A stretch of 64,000 bases of DNA from Brasenia schreberi (GCA_036023115.1 JAYKKT010000064.1:8688501-8752500), one strand, 5' to 3'; shown: positions 34,934 to 49,075, counted from the stretch's first letter. Program-made: numbers and translations. The notes: generated from the sequence alone by a model not told the origin.

Positions 34934-37800
34934 CCCCAATTGCAGGAATTTCTGACACCATTTCCTTTCAAGCCAAAATGGATGTGATCTGAGGGATGAT
35001 TATAAGATCGTGTAGGTTTGTTTAGCTACGGATAATCTGAACTTATGTGGAATGAAAAGTATATATTAGATATGCTAATAAGCTCCTACCATCTACTCAA
35101 CTAAGAACTCCAAATCCATCCCTACTCTTCTGCATGGTTCTTGGAGCCTCTTACCTTTGGCTTATCCGTAAAATTACAAAAAATAATGGGTTGAACATTC
35201 CAACACGTGCCAAATATGCAAATACTCTACCTTTTATATTACACAATATTGAAAGATACATGTTTCACAATAATTTAAATCTTTTCTCAATCTTATGCTA
35301 TAATACGTATATATCCAATATCTTGAAGAATGATCTATAAAGGTTATAAACTAAACCTTTCCTCAACTATACCGTACTCTAAAAGGTTCACAAATATTTA
35401 TGTTGTTGATTTCTAAATAAATTTGTGGCTCTAATAACTTCTTTAGAAAATGATTATGTTATCATTTTCTCTTGAATAAAAGCCTCATACTTATTGAATG
35501 CTGTTTCATCAAGACCATGTAGTAAGCTGAAGTTTACAAGCTACTTCAACTTACATAAACCAACATGCCTAGTCTTTTATACCACAAATTTATATTAACA
35601 ATAAAGACAAGGTCAATATAAGGAGAAGAACTAGCAATATTAGCATAAACATATTGTTTAAATAAACCATATTAAGAATTAAATACACCCGCAAACACGA
35701 TAAGGTCATGCTTTCCTACAACCACCTATACTGGTATGAACACTAAGTTGCACCTTCTCATAGAAGGGACAACGAATATATTTCTTACACATTAATGCCT
35801 TATACATTAATCCTAAAACATCAAAATATGTATTGTTTCTCATAAAATCACGATGTTCTCCATATTGATATCATTTAAGTCAATATCTCTATTCTTACTC
35901 TTGTTATGTGTCGACTTACACTAAAGTCTAGCCACCATTAAGGGATATCACGGTCGGTGTAAAGACACTCAAAAATCATGAAAACTATGGCAGATGCCTA
36001 AAGTTTTGTCAACTCAAAGACACTCTCTAGTTGTCACAATTTAACAGTCTCTTAGTAGACAAGAATAGAGCACCACAAGAAGTTCTATCAGTAACTCTAA
36101 ATAGATAAAGAATATGTGCACTAAGTAAAACAAGTGCACTGAATGACAATTGAAACAATTCCATGGAACTAGACAAGTTTATTGCAGTTCTCGAACAAAT
36201 AGGCACTAGTGAATGGGTGAAGCTAAGTCATATTAATGCACAAAGGGTGATCAACTTCAGCAAATTGGAGGCTTCTTCAATTCCAAGAAGTTCGTACCCT
36301 TTTTTTATTTTCAAATATCTTTCTTGTGAGTACAAAGAAAAAGGAGTAAACTTTCTCTAACTTAAAGATAAGGACAAAGCGGCCTTCTTGCAAACTCGAA
36401 GAATGATCGTTCAATAATGTGAAAAACCAGAGAACACTATACTTTCAGAAATATCAGGTTGTATCTGTGAAAGATAAATTAGTTGCACTGGTTTATAATA
36501 TAATAAACAGTGACAAAGTACCTTACTAAATATAGCGGAGAAAATCTCCAATTCCAAAGCCCAACAACTCTTTTGAATCTCTCACAGGACTTCAATTAAA
36601 ATAAAGGTAGTCAAGTAACTGTCAACTCTAGTCAAACAAGATATCTTATATGTAGCAAAAAGTACACTATCTACTTTGTATTTTATAGATTCAAATATCA
36701 ATCATGGTTGAGATTTGTTAGCACCTAAAAGAGTTAGCATATATCAATCCCTCTCTCTCTCTCTCTATATATATATATAATATTTCTTTTTCGTATATAA
36801 TATTTAAAAACAAGTAAATAAATTAAACCATGTGTCTCCTTGTTTTATAAGCAGTAGTTGTTTTACATTCGTGCTTTTACAAAACCACATATTCTTAGTG
36901 TTGGCAATGAGGTAGGTCGCGGATGAGTGTACCACATTCGTGCTTTTAAAAACTGAGAATGTTTGAATAGATTTAAGTATAAATCAGATTGTGCATATAT
37001 CCATATAGGTATTGTATGAGTAGGGACAAGTTTTGGGTGGGGATGGATCGGGGCATGTCCCCGTACTCTTACTCAAACCTGATCGGTTCGAGTATTGTCC
37101 ATCCCATTTGGGACAGCATTGAACGGGTCAGTTCAATATTGCCACACCTACGGATTCTACCTGGTTTTCAGAATAAACCAGAGAGAGAAAGAGAGAGGGG
37201 GGGAAGAAGAGCTGGCCGATGTCTCCAGGTGACAGCTGAGACCTAATTTGAGGTCGATGCCATTAGATTTCGATAGATAGAAAGAAAATGAAACCATTTT
37301 ATTTTGTTCGTCAGCACTAGTGAGGATACGTTCCTTTCTCCCTCCTTTTCTCTTTTGTTTGAAGAGATGTGTTTCGTCAAGAAACGGGAAAAAGGGACAA
37401 GCTCTCGCCGAAAGAGAGGAAGGAGGAACCTGAAACCTTTTCTTGGCGGGATTCTGGTGGCGAAGAAAAAATAAAAGGTTTCTTGCGAGAAATATCGTGA
37501 AGAAGAAAGGAAAAAGAACGGGCATGGGCGAGTTTCCGTCCTCCTATGTAGTTCAAGCAGTTGAAGAGATAATGACTCTTAGGGTAATGAGTTCTAACCA
37601 CACTGTGAGCGCTTATGCCTCGTCGGATTCCCGTTGATTCGAAAGATATTTTGAAAAAATTAAACTACTTTCCAATACCGGTATGATTTAATTAACAAAT
37701 ATAATCCGCATATTTAACATATTTAAGAAGAGGGCCCACCTTCCTGTAATGTTTATCTTGGGATCAACATGTCAATGGCCCTTACGTGTTCATCTTCAAG
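34932..37800. other. No gene recognised
   Basis: AT-rich spacer with a short (CT)n(AT)n tract at about 36750-36780 and a purine-rich strip at 37180-37215. Open frames such as 36163-36360 and the minus-strand 37525-37157 show no recognisable domain. Confidence 0.35.
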
Positions 37801-37896
37801 AAAGAATGTCCTTTAATGCTTTGTATTGCTTTCATCAACCATGTATTGTCTGAAAAGGAATGTGGTTCATCAGAACGGAGCACCTTCATCGTCGTT

Positions 37897-37897
<1 letters not shown>

Positions 37898-37957
<60 letters not shown>
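37898..37957 (+). repeat. (CT)n microsatellite in the leader of gene C
   Basis: Roughly 29 CT units end about ten bases before the chosen ATG. CT tracts in 5' leaders are common in plants and can affect expression. The sequence between the tract and the ATG is GTCTGTCTGTG. Confidence 0.9.
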
Positions 37958-37960
<3 letters not shown>

Positions 37961-37967
37961 GTCTGTG

Positions 37968-40781
37968 ATGGCGAACAAGAGCCCAAAAGGTTTCATGGAT
38001 GGTCTCGTCTCACGGCTCCTCTTATGCACTTCCACAGCTACCATATGTTGGATAGTGTTTGATCTTCGCTTCACCATGAATTCCTCCTTCTCTTCAATCG
38101 CCAAGGTCTCTCATGATGAGCCATTGCCTTCCTTACAAGGCACCAACATCACGGGAAGAAATTCCATCGTCTCCTTTCGAGATTATCTTCGCTGCATGAG
38201 GTAAACAATCAAACATTCACCATATCTTCACTTTTTTTCTTTTAACCCTCGTTATCAGTTATTCTACTTCTTTGGCTTAAGCTCGCTAGCCATTGCTGAC
38301 CGTAGGCCATGGGGGCTAGTTATCCAAGCCTACGTTTTATGCTGGGTTCTTGCAACCCGTCGAACAACATTAATTTCTTTCCATAACTACCAACTAAATC
38401 TGATGGGTTTTCGTGTTGATGTGGCTTAACCTGTGATGGGCACTAATCATGACCCGACCCAAAAAGCCCATATTACAAACGGAATCGAACATGAAACCTA
38501 GAGGCTCGTGTTTGTCAACAGTTTATAGCTGCTTTTGCTATATATTTTTGAGAGAGGCAGTATATAAAAGGGATGCGGACACGAATGATTTGTGCTCCTA
38601 AAACGTATTCTCACAACAGTTTATAGCTGCTTTTGCTTTTTGGGCAATGCACATTCTTGCGGATGTTGACGATGATCATGTTGATAGAACTCCTGTTGTA
38701 TACAATCTCCGCATCACATCTCTTACATCCTCACTTGACGAAGGCCGCGAGTTTGATTCCCAGGGCGTGCATACCTAGCCCCACTTTTAACCCCCCAACC
38801 AAAGAAATTATCTCATAACTATGTTTCAAATACTTTTACTGTGAGTTGTCATGTTATTGCTGCAAATGATGATGATGATGATGTTCACTGTATTGAAAAT
38901 ATATCTAATTGGCTAACTTCATGACCAGTGATTCCGGGAGATGGATCTATAATGCAACGCCCAGGCACATACCTTGGAATTACGCGGGACATGCATGGTC
39001 AACAGATTGTGAATATAGGCACCCTGGTTTAACAGGAGAAGCTGCTGAGCAAGCATCAGTCACCGCTCAAAATTGGACGGTAAATTTTATTTGCTCTTGG
39101 TAAATTTTAACAGGAGAAGCTGCTGAGCAAACATCTAGCACGAGATCAAATCCAAGGATTTGAGATCTAAAGCATTCAATCACTCCCTAATTGTCTTGGA
39201 GTTGAATAAATAACACAGCAGCTTGATCAATGAATTGAGTTGTTTACTTTCAAGCCAACTCTGACTCACTCACTTTTGCAGGTAAGAGAGGTGCTGAAAT
39301 GGGCATGGGTAACCAATGAGACATGCCCGTTCCAACCCGTGAACCGAGATGAGCTCTGCAAGCTTATAGGCACAAGAGGCAACATGATGGTAGTTGGTGA
39401 CTCCATTAACCACCAAATTCAAGTGTCAGTTATAAACAACCTTATTAAGAACCCAAATGCCCAAAAGATTGTTAGGGACGAAAAGGCTATCTGCACGATA
39501 TGTCCCGGGTTTCCAATATGTGGTGATGTGCTCGGAAATGGTCGCGAATTCAATGTATCATTTGTCAGGAACGAAAAAGTATCTTTGATTGAGAAACCTC
39601 ATACTCCTTTTAGATGGCATCAAGAGTGGCCATGGAAGAATCTTATTAAGGAATGGGATGTCAAGACATTGCTAATCAACCGAGGAGCCCACTATTTTCG
39701 TGATGAGATACTCCTGCCAGAATTGAACTCAACCTTCTCTTTTCTAAAACACAATCATCCTGATCTTTTGGTGATTTATAGAAACACACCACCAGGTACT
39801 TTCCTTCCATCCTGTTGTGTGTGCGTGCGCGTGCGACCGCATGCATGTGTTTTATGCTCAATTGTGCATGTCTAAGCGTTGACAGTCGATTAAAATGAAG
39901 GAATTTAAATGTTCTAGCCCATCAACCATGACCCAAAGGAGTCAGCAAGAAGAACCATTAATTGACTGATATGCCAACATCCATGACAGGCTCTCTGCAG
40001 TCTGGCAAAGAGTGCTAGATTGTTTGATTCTGTTTTGTTGCAGAAGACTCATATCAGAGTCAAACTCAACGAGATAGCATCCATTGGACAAAAAATCCTT
40101 CTAGAGCAGAAGGTTTTAGGCTTTTAGCAGAAAAACCCACAGATAGATCTCTGTGAATATCTAGCAAGAATGCTACTTTCATTTCTTTGCTCCCACTTGT
40201 ATGTCGAGCTCTTCTACCCCGTATCCGTTTCCTGCAATGCGTCAAACTCCAACACAGACAAGAAGTTTATGTTGGATTTCTCCAACCATTCGAGAAGCAG
40301 TTTGACGCGAAATTTAATCCCATTAATATATGTTCAACTAGATTAGCATCTTATGAGACAAGCCTGATTTCATAAACTTAAGAAACTGATGTCCATTAAC
40401 CTTCCTTCTCGATAGGGCAGATGCTTGTGCCATAAGGGCTTGTCTTCTAACATCATTTTCTGCTGATAAATACTCAATTGCCTGTTTTCAGGTCACATGA
40501 ATTGCACGCCGAACTTGCCAAGGCCGTTGGAAAGGAGGCAGAACTTTAGCATCATCAACGAGCATCATTGGGGAGATCTTGCGAGGCAGAATCGTCTTGT
40601 CGAAGTGCTAGTGGAGAAATTTGGTTTCATTTACATGGATGTAGACTCGATGCTAAGCTTGAGACAAGATGGACATCTGAGAGGTGGCGATTGCCTGCAT
40701 TATTGCGTACCCGGACCCCTTGATTCTGCAGTTCAGCTTCTCTACAACGTACTAAAGGCCATCCCTCGTTTTAGCACTTAA
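37968..40781 (+). CDS. PC-esterase (TBL/DUF231-like) protein, copy C
   Basis: Four exons, 37968-38200, 38929-39079, 39282-39795 and 40492-40781, with GT-AG introns, give 395 residues. Exons 2, 3 and 4 have the same lengths as in gene A (151, 514 and 290). A hydrophobic anchor lies at about residues 14-33. SHDEPLPSLQGTNIT and GRWIYNATPRHIPWNY follow, then GDSINHQ with predicted nucleophile Ser169, LLINRGAHY, and GDCLHYCVPGPLD with predicted Asp366 and His369. No stop or frameshift is present, so it is probably active. The family acts in the Golgi on acetyl groups of wall polysaccharides. Its acceptor or donor is unknown here, and GDSINHQ instead of GDSLxRNQ warns against assuming a classical TBL substrate. 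A leader with a long CT tract precedes the ATG. Confidence 0.9.
39102..39135 (+). repeat. Short duplicate of the end of exon 2 within intron 2 of gene C
   Basis: TTTAACAGGAGAAGCTGCTG at the end of exon 2 (39024-39060) recurs at 39105-39135 with few changes, about 80 bases further on. Both are preceded by TTT(A)AC; the second is part of the intron. Confidence 0.7.
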
Positions 40782-42224
40782 ACCATTATCTTGCATCATC
40801 ACCACTGGATTGCAGCTGATCATTGATTATTGCTTTTTTTACTTTAATAAACTACATATTTAATTTCTTTTTCTCTTCAAACTATGTTTCGAGTGGGGAA
40901 AAGCCAATATATGCATAACTTCGAGGTTAGAAATCTTGTCCTCGACGGCTATGTTGGCCATTTTCTTGTGCAGTAGCACCCATGGGGATGTACATCGCTG
41001 GAACTTTCTATGTACTTCAGTTTACTGTAATATTTGTTTGGAGGATTAGGTGTGATTGTGCCCTCAATGTTTTAACCTAAAAGGACGACGTGGCCAGTTT
41101 GGAACCGGTCAGTGGGTTTGAACCAAAACTAAAATAGTCTCAAAACTGGCGGTAACTGGAACTGCTAATTCAATATAGTATTACGTCTACGGGATTTAGA
41201 AGAAGCTTATTGACCCCTTGTTATTTTAGCACTATCAAACTCTTAAAAGACAACAAAAAAAATATTTATTGTCGATATGGGAGTCTTTGCCGCTGAACCT
41301 ATATTTCTGTAAGAACTAATATTTCTACAGGAACCTCTTGCACAGATTCCTCCGATCCTACTTCAATTTTGGGTTGGTAAGGATTAAATCTACCAAATAA
41401 AATAAAAAAATATAAATTCATCTATTCTTACTTGTTTCACTATTTGAGTAATATGTTATATCTGACAGTGGGCCTAAGCAACACCCGTTGTGCCACGTAC
41501 TAGGCTAAGATCAAATGAATAAGACCTCAACACATTCAAGTCATTCAAAGTTGGCTTTAAGGTTCATGCGAAGTTTTGTTTGCTTGAGGATTGTTGAAGA
41601 AAGTGAAATAACAACTCATCAGAAAAGCCTAGAGAAGACCTTAATAGTCAAGAGATTCTAGAGATATCAAGCAAGATATTCAAGAAGATCCAAAGAATAT
41701 TAAAAAAAGACCACAAATGGACATGTGGGGTTTCCCAAGAGTGGAGTGAAAGGCCAACTCCTTACCGACATAGCCCGAACCATGTACAAGTTGACAATAA
41801 TGTTAAGGAAATCAGAGAAGTTCTAAAGAGAATCTTGAGAAATTCATGTGGATTTAAAGCTAAACACTTGGTTTCATCTTTTAGAAAAAGTATTCACATG
41901 GATCTATAAAGTTGGTTAAGACATCCGCCATTAATGTATATCAAAATTGACAGCTCATAAAGAATTCATAAAGATTGGTTAAAGCCTAAGTCAAGATGTA
42001 TGGTTCTTATTGTAAGGTTATGCCGATAAATAACAATATAACTCAATGGCAAATTATCTTTGAGAATAAAATTTGGCCTTTTGGCATTTGATCTATAGTT
42101 TCTTTGGATTGTGCTAATTAACTTTTCCATGTCTTAGATTAAGCTAGTTGAGAGAGAGTCATCTTTTGCTGGAAATATGAGTATGCCAATATGCAACAAT
42201 TGTAAACATGCCCAAATTAAGAAT
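40782..42224. other. 3' flank of gene C; MITE remnant
   Basis: 40782-40940 matches the 3' flank of gene A. 41080-41195 contains GAACCGG and AACTGGCGGTAACTGGAAC phrases and ends in ACGTCTACGG, resembling the right end of the TAGACAT-type MITEs but without a full element. 41200-42224 is unrecognised. Confidence 0.45.
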
Positions 42225-42996
42225 AGCCACATATCCAAAGAATGCCATAAACAAACTGTATGAAAAAACTAGAAAGAAGAATCAAAAGTAGGGAACTTAT
42301 CTAAAAAAGTCACCCTTGAGGACTTGTTGTAGAGAAATCAATGCCCCGCTATTGCGTATATATGGGTACCTATGCTATTCTCCATGACACATCCTCAATC
42401 GGGCCTCAATTGCTTTGGTTGAAAAATGATAGGCAAGCAAGGAGCAGTCATCGTATATAAGGACTAGAAGCAAAGAGCAAGGGTGTGGGAGAATAGAGAG
42501 TGCGAAGTTATCAAGTATGGATTAGGAAACTCCTAATCCCTCTTTATGGAAAATACAGTGGATCATGGATTCTAGATCTGATCCAACTGACGCACCTCTA
42601 AGTCTCATAACTATTTCTGCATAGATACATTTTATTGTTAGAACAAAACTTTTTATACACAAAAATAAACCAATGATTGAAAACAATTCTAAAACCCAAG
42701 CCTAGGCCCAAACTTAGTTTGATGGGCGTGTGTGGTCTACCATGTCCTCTTCAAGCTCTTTGAACTAAGGTTCATGAGTTATCAACTATATAAAAAGACA
42801 TGTGAATTTCTCTCATCCTTTCATATAGGACTAAAGTTTGTCTCATAGTCTTGAATATAACTTTTATACTTTAGGACTTTTCCATATATATCAAAGATAC
42901 ATCAAATGAATATATAAGAATACTTAACACGAACTAAATACAATTGATACACATGAGTTTAATTAACTCAATAATTAACTTGCATTAATTCTAACA
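42225..42996 (-). mobile_element. Copia LTR (3' LTR of a minus-strand element)
   Basis: It matches 47180-47890 over about 700 bases (GTAGGGAACTTATCTA, AGCAAGGGTGTGGGAG, GATCCAACYRAYG.ACCTCT, TTGCATTAATTCTARCA). The inner end at 42996 is exact: just beyond it the plus strand has ATCCCTTT, which on the minus strand is the polypurine tract AAAGGGAT before TGTTAGAATT. The outer end is approximate. LTR-to-LTR divergence is considerable, so the insertion is old. Confidence 0.75.
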
Positions 42997-45900
42997 ATCC
43001 CTTTACAAAGTTTTGAAGTGTAAAGTTTCCTTTCAAACCAATCATCATATTATGCTTTCATTAATGGTACTTTTCAGTTTGAACCGTCACCTAAGGTATC
43101 TAATATTACCATTGCAAGAACTAGGCGAACATACATCTTCAACCTAAACCTTGGGAATAAAGGTATACAATATAATAAAGGCTATGATATGATCTTTAGG
43201 AGTGATGCATTTATGGTCATGCAAACATATCCTGTATCGTAATATAATTTTTCAATTGCGCCCTCATAATATCAATCACTTATCTGGGCAACTCAAAGGA
43301 TATACTACTAGCATGTTGTCCAAAAATTCGATTCCATTTATAGAATAATCTTTTACTAAACTTACAATCATGACACTTTAGATTTACAGGACAAACACAC
43401 ATATACTATAAGTATTATATAATATAAAGTATCATCCTATTCATTGAATAACTTGTTATTATCATATTAAACCTACTTCGAGGGATCTCCACTTAGTTGT
43501 ATTGAGTTATCACTGCTTGCCATTAATTGTGGGTTTTAGTCTCATCACAAACTTAGATTTCTCAACTACATGTATTGATAGACCTTTAATCAAATGATTA
43601 AATATATTATCTTTGGATCCAATAAAATCATCAACCATAACCCCATGAGATATAAGAGCCCTTATAGACTTAAGTCTCACTTAAATGTGTCTCCTTTTCT
43701 TTTTGTTATACTTGAAACTACTGATCTTAACAATCGTAATCACACTATCAAAGTGTAACAAAATTGCAGGAACCAACTTTTTTACCATAAGTAATTTGGA
43801 CATAAGTCCCTTAAGTTATTTAGCTTTCAATCTAATCTCATCCAAAGTACATAGTTCTACTTCAAAAGTAGAACAAGCAAAAATGTTTTTTTTTGAATTT
43901 CCAAGTGACATAATCATCACCAACAAGAAATACATATCCAGTGACTTTATTACTCCCTAAATTCCTTATAATATAATAATATCACTAAATCATAGAAGAA
44001 CATAAGAATGTTTACCGTAATGAAACCCAAGAAAAATATTTTCCTTCACATAGCGAAACGCTCCGTGTAAAGCTTTTCAATGGGTTTTATTTGGACAACT
44101 GGTGTATCTACTCAACCTACATATGATAAAAGTAATATCTGGTCATGTTATATATATCAAACTATCAATAATACGAGAATATCTTAATTGAGATACAAAA
44201 ATACCACTCTCATTCTTTTATATGGCCTTTGATTAATCATACGTGGTCTTAACAAGTCCACCGTATATCCAAATCTCTCTAAAACTTTTTCAATATAGTG
44301 AGAATGAAATATTACGATACTATTAGTAGACCTTATTATTTTAAATCATAAAATGATATTAGATATAACCATATCTTTTATCTCAAACTTACTAAACAAG
44401 AACAATTTAGTCTCATTTACTATTTTCATATTGAAACCAAACAATAAAATATTATATATATGAATGATGAATGCATTATCAACCAACTTACAATAGACAC
44501 ACTTACCAAATTAATTAAAAATAAAACTAAAGTATGATATAAGACTATCAAACTTTTTATATCATTGTTTAGGGGCTTGCTTCAAATCATATAATAATTT
44601 AACAAGCATATACATTTCACATCTATATGATGGATTGTGAGGCCATATATGAAATCCAATGCTACAAGTACTCGGATTGTGATCATCCATGAAACTAGGG
44701 AATAAGTGTCAAAATATTCTATATCTTCTTTTTGTGTGTACCCCTTAACAACTAATTTGACCTTCTACTTATTAATTGTTTCGTCTACATTCAGTTTCTT
44801 CCTAAAAATTTATTTGTAGCTCACAATAGAATAACCACGAGGCAAACCCATAAATTCTTAAGTTTCATTGGAAAGAATTAATTAAATTTCATCATTAACG
44901 ATTTCCTTCTAATACTTAACCTAAGTGAGGTCATCGCATACTTGAAAGTGTTAGGATCATCCTCGACATTGAAAATAAGAAAATCATTTTCAAAGTCCTT
45001 TGATATCCTAAGTTATTTACTTCTACTTAATTTAGTTATTTTCTCAGATTTATCTGATCTAAAAATAATAGTTTCAAGGTCACCTCACATTTGTCATCCT
45101 TTCCAAATAATAGTTTCATGGGAAATACATTCTAAAAGAATGTAGCAACATGAAGCTCAATAATTATGTTGACATCTATGCTAGATACATCAGATTTAAT
45201 AACCAAGAATCTTTGAGATATGACATCTACTATTTTAAGTATCAATTTCTTTATCTTGTGTTAAGGGATAAATAATTTTTCAAGACACTCTCACACTTTG
45301 AAATATTTGAAGTTGATCTTTCGATCCTTCCAAAGATTAAATAAATTACTTTACTTATGTTTATTAGAAACTCTATTAAAAATATGGTATGCCGTATTCA
45401 AAGCTTCTCCACACATATAGGTAGGTAACCTAGAATTTTGAAGCAATATATTCACCATATCACAAAGGATTTTATTCTTTCATTCGGCTATCCTATTACA
45501 TTGAGGAGAATACTAAATAGTGACCTTATAAACAATACCATTGTTTTGAAAGTATTCTTGAAATAGATTTGAAATATACTTTCCTCTCCTATCTAATCTT
45601 AATCATTTAAGTACCTTGTTAGTTTTATTTTTAGCTTCATTTTTAAATATTTTAAACTTTTTTAAGGCTTCATATTTACTTTTCAGTAAGATATAATATT
45701 AACTATTGTAATTATCAATAAACGTGACAAAATATCTTTTGTTATCCCTAGTTGTTATTTCATTGAACTCACAAATGTTAGTATACAACAAATTTAAAAT
45801 TTTGGATTTCCTGTTAACTGTATGAAAAGTTTTTTTTATGTTACTTCGCTTGCAAATAAATACCATATTTGTGTTTTCTATATCTGAGAGTCTTAGGAAT

Positions 45901-47179
45901 AAGATTTAACTTCATCATTCTTTTCATGGAATTAAAGTTAAAATGAACCAACCTAGCATGTCATTGAATCAAATGATTCAATATTGTATAGAGAAGAAGA
46001 AGCAAAAGTGGAGGCTTTATTATTATTAAAATTTATATAAGAATCAGTAACTCGTTTTACATGAATCTTAAATAGATCTTATACATCACACAAATAGTCA
46101 TTACCAAAGAAACACCAAGTACTAAAAGTCATGTAATTATGATTTTATTACAATTACAATCTAGTTTTAATCTCTTCCTAACTAACATTAGACCACCAAG
46201 GATTCCGATGAATCGTTGGGATACACCTAACTTCCTTAAGAGTGAAGACCTTTTTCAAGAATATAGTACAAATGACTTGGAAAGATACAAACAAAGACCG
46301 ATTAGGACAAACAAGTACATTAACTCTAGTGTCTAAAATCTAGTATTATAACTCATAAATATAAAGAATATAGAGTTTAAGAGAAACATACTTGTCATTG
46401 TACGTAGGTATAGTGGTCACCATGTTGACCATAGTTCCTTTAGCAATTGCAGATTTCTCAGCTTTATTTAAGGAACATGCATAGCATATTTTTGGTATAC
46501 TTCTCCTCTATTATTATGTATATCATGCGATCATCTAGGGTTATCTTACCCTTATTATGCTTGATATCAAGACTGAAATCCTCTAAAGTCTCAGAGAACT
46601 TCTTAATGATAGATATAACAATAAATTTCTCAAGAAACTTCATCTTGACTTCCTTCATACCATGACATAACAGTTAAAATTTATGTGCTTGTTTAGTCAC
46701 CTATTTTTCCTCTACCATTTGATACTAAGAAACTTGGTCCCGGAATACTTTTCAAGGCCAAGGTTTTCAATATTATATTTTCACAAATCTTTCATTGTCG
46801 TAAAAGAAGAAAAACCATAAACGTTGATGAACACATTCGATAGTGTTGATAAGGAACAACGATAGTACAAAGTGTCATTCTCCTTCTACTTGATGATTTT
46901 ATTTGCGTTTTTAGGGTCAATATCATCTGACAGGGGATAATCTGACACAATAAAAGAATGCAACCCTAGCATGATTAACTAGATTTTTATACACTATTGT
47001 CACTGTTTAAAGTGGAAATCAATTTTTTTTTTACAGCATCAAGGTCAAATCGACCTTCGGTAGGAGGGCAACAGATAAAGATATGTTCACTATGGATAAT
47101 GTAATAATTTTTTTAATACTGTTGGAAAAATTCGTATGAATACATGCATAATAAATCAACGCCTTTGCAAAATTCGTAT
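42997..47179 (-). mobile_element. Interior of a copia element, decayed, minus strand
   Basis: Minus-strand translation gives gag near 46658-46464 (EKFIVISIIKKFSETLEDFS, KITLDDRMIYIIIEE). Pre-integrase and integrase debris follow at 46.0-45.3 kb. Reverse transcriptase lies near 44.6-44.5 kb (LLYDLKQAPKQ, the LYGLKQAPRQW box, with W as a stop). Many frameshifts and stops prevent any complete protein. Gag is nearest the high-coordinate LTR, which fixes the orientation. Confidence 0.75.
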
Positions 47180-47890
47180 GAACACATCCAAAGAATGTCA
47201 TAAACAAACAGTACAAAAAAATAGGAAACAATAATCGAAAGTAGAGAACTTATCTAGGCGAGTCACCTTTGCATATTGGTCTTAAAGAAATCAACGCCTT
47301 ACTACTGTGTATGCATAGGTACGAATAAAATACACATGGCTAGAGCACGTACCTAGCTCGATCACCTTGGCTAGAGAATAGTAGGCAAGCAGGGAGCGTT
47401 TATGATATGTAGAGGGCAGATGCAAAGAACAAGGGTGTGGGAGGAGAGTGAGTGCAAAGTTGTCAAGCATTGATTAGGGAACCCTAATATTTTTTATAGA
47501 AAATGTGGTGGATCGTGGATCCTAGATATGATCCAACCAATGTACCTCTTCATCCCGTAAGCGTTTTCATGTAGATCTATTTGACCATTAGATTAAACCT
47601 TTTCGTGCAAAACAAATGATTGAAGATAATTGTATGGTATAATATGTCCTCCCTAAGCTCTTTGAGCTAAGGTTCATGGGCCACCAACTATATAAAAAGA
47701 CATGTGGGTTTCTCGCATCCCTAAGACTAAACTTTGTCTCTTGGTCTTCACATGTACAAGTTCCTCAAATGTGACTTTTATACTTTATAACTTTCACATA
47801 TATATCAAAGATGCATGAATATATAGAAATGCTTAATAAGAACTAAATGCAATTAATTAACCTAACAATTAACTTGCATTAATTCTAGCA
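47180..47890 (-). mobile_element. Copia LTR (5' LTR of the minus-strand element)
   Basis: Partner of 42225-42996. The outer end at 47890 (TTCTAGCA) is set by where similarity stops. The inner end near 47180 is approximate and no clear primer-binding site was found. The expected 5-bp duplication (TCCTC after 47890) could not be matched at the other side because that boundary is uncertain. Confidence 0.7.
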
Positions 47891-48339
47891 TCCTCTTCAT
47901 TAGATTCTCCCTATTGAACCCACCTATTCATTCACATCCGTCTCGCATGTTCTTCATCCTGCATTCCAATAACTCATGCAATTCACCTAAGTTTCACATA
48001 CTCTTGCTCTACCCGAACTTATATTTACTCATACTCATGTTACTATCTGCTCATCCATACACATTCACTTCTTACCATTTCTCCCTCATAAACACATTGA
48101 AAGCAATCTCTCTTTATTGCCAACTTTTTCTCTCACACTCAATTCGTAGATTCCCTTATGCCTCACCTTGTTTCACTGTAACTGCAATTGACAGGGTCAT
48201 GAGTTTCTCTAAGTGTTGTGTGTGAATCGAATCTTGGCCTAACCAATATAAAATCTAGATCTAACCCGTACTTGAAATCTAATTCATTAAAACCTTATTC
48301 CGCCTTGAACCCTATGTAGAACCAGACATATTTCTCGGC
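47891..48339. other. No gene recognised
   Basis: A 103-codon plus-strand open frame (47914-48225) rich in Leu, Ser and His has no recognised domain. The sequence is pyrimidine-rich. Confidence 0.35.
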
Positions 48340-49060
48340 TGTTGTCGAAACCCTAACATAGATACCGTGGAAGAGCTCTTGATGATGTCCCATTGTCCAA
48401 CAGGCCGGAGTATGCCAGATCAATGAAGCTACGAAATATGAACTATGCCAATCAGTGAAGCAGATAGCTGATAATATGGAGCACACTTGGATTACAACAG
48501 GTGATCTTAACGAAATCTGGCTTGCAGAGGAGAAGTGAGATATTGCACCGACGACCGTGTAACATCATTGAGGTTCACACCTTGGGGTAACTAATACACA
48601 TGGAAAGGTGGAGGCACAGGAGAACAGGGTAGAGCTTTAGAAAAGCTGGATAGAACCGTGGCAAATGAAGCAACGTCGCATGTACGATTTGGTGCAGCTG
48701 TGATCAAGGTGCTTCCAAGACTTGCATGTTCCGACCACAACCCGTCACTCTTACAGCTAGAAAAGACTCCCAAAAGCTACGGCTCTTCCGGTTTGAGGCT
48801 GCTTGGATGGTAAAACAGAACTTTAAATCCGGTGTTTCAACAATCATGGAGCAAAGACCTTCAACCGGATGCGAGCCTGATAAAGCTTGTGGAGGATTAA
48901 AGATCTGGAAGTATATGTTTTCTGTAACATCTGTCGTCGTAAAAATACTGTCTAGGCATGGATAAACGTAATTCAGGTGAAGAAGGAAAGTTTTCATAGA
49001 CCATACCAGGCGCTGTGTGACTTGGAGAAATGAATTCTTCTTTTCACTTTCAGTTGTTAT
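48340..49060 (+). mobile_element. L1-type LINE fragment, left part
   Basis: Broken frames give TWITTGDLNEIWLAEEK near 48485-48535 and LDRTVAN..., LPRLACSDHNPSLLQLEKTP near 48650-48765. These are the G-D-x-N-E and S-D-H-x-P blocks of the apurinic endonuclease of L1-type LINEs. The fragment is interrupted at 49060 by a hAT element and resumes at 53442. A diverged second copy lies at 29.5-30.2 kb. Confidence 0.7.
49053..49060. repeat. Left 8-bp target-site duplication GTTGTTAT
   Basis: GTTGTTAT precedes the element and recurs exactly at 53442-53449. The paralogous LINE copy at 30061-30085 shows the unoccupied site (CACTTTGGGTTGTTATTGAA). Confidence 0.95.
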
Positions 49061-49075
49061 CTATGTTGCATGGAT

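Noticed and set aside
37157..37525. 122-codon minus-strand open frame near 37.3 kb
   Set aside because: Phe/Ser/Pro-rich, in a purine/pyrimidine-biased strip; no family recognised and no splice context.
47914..48225. 103-codon plus-strand open frame next to the copia LTR
   Set aside because: Pyrimidine-rich strand bias produces Ser, Leu, His and Pro codons. No domain seen.
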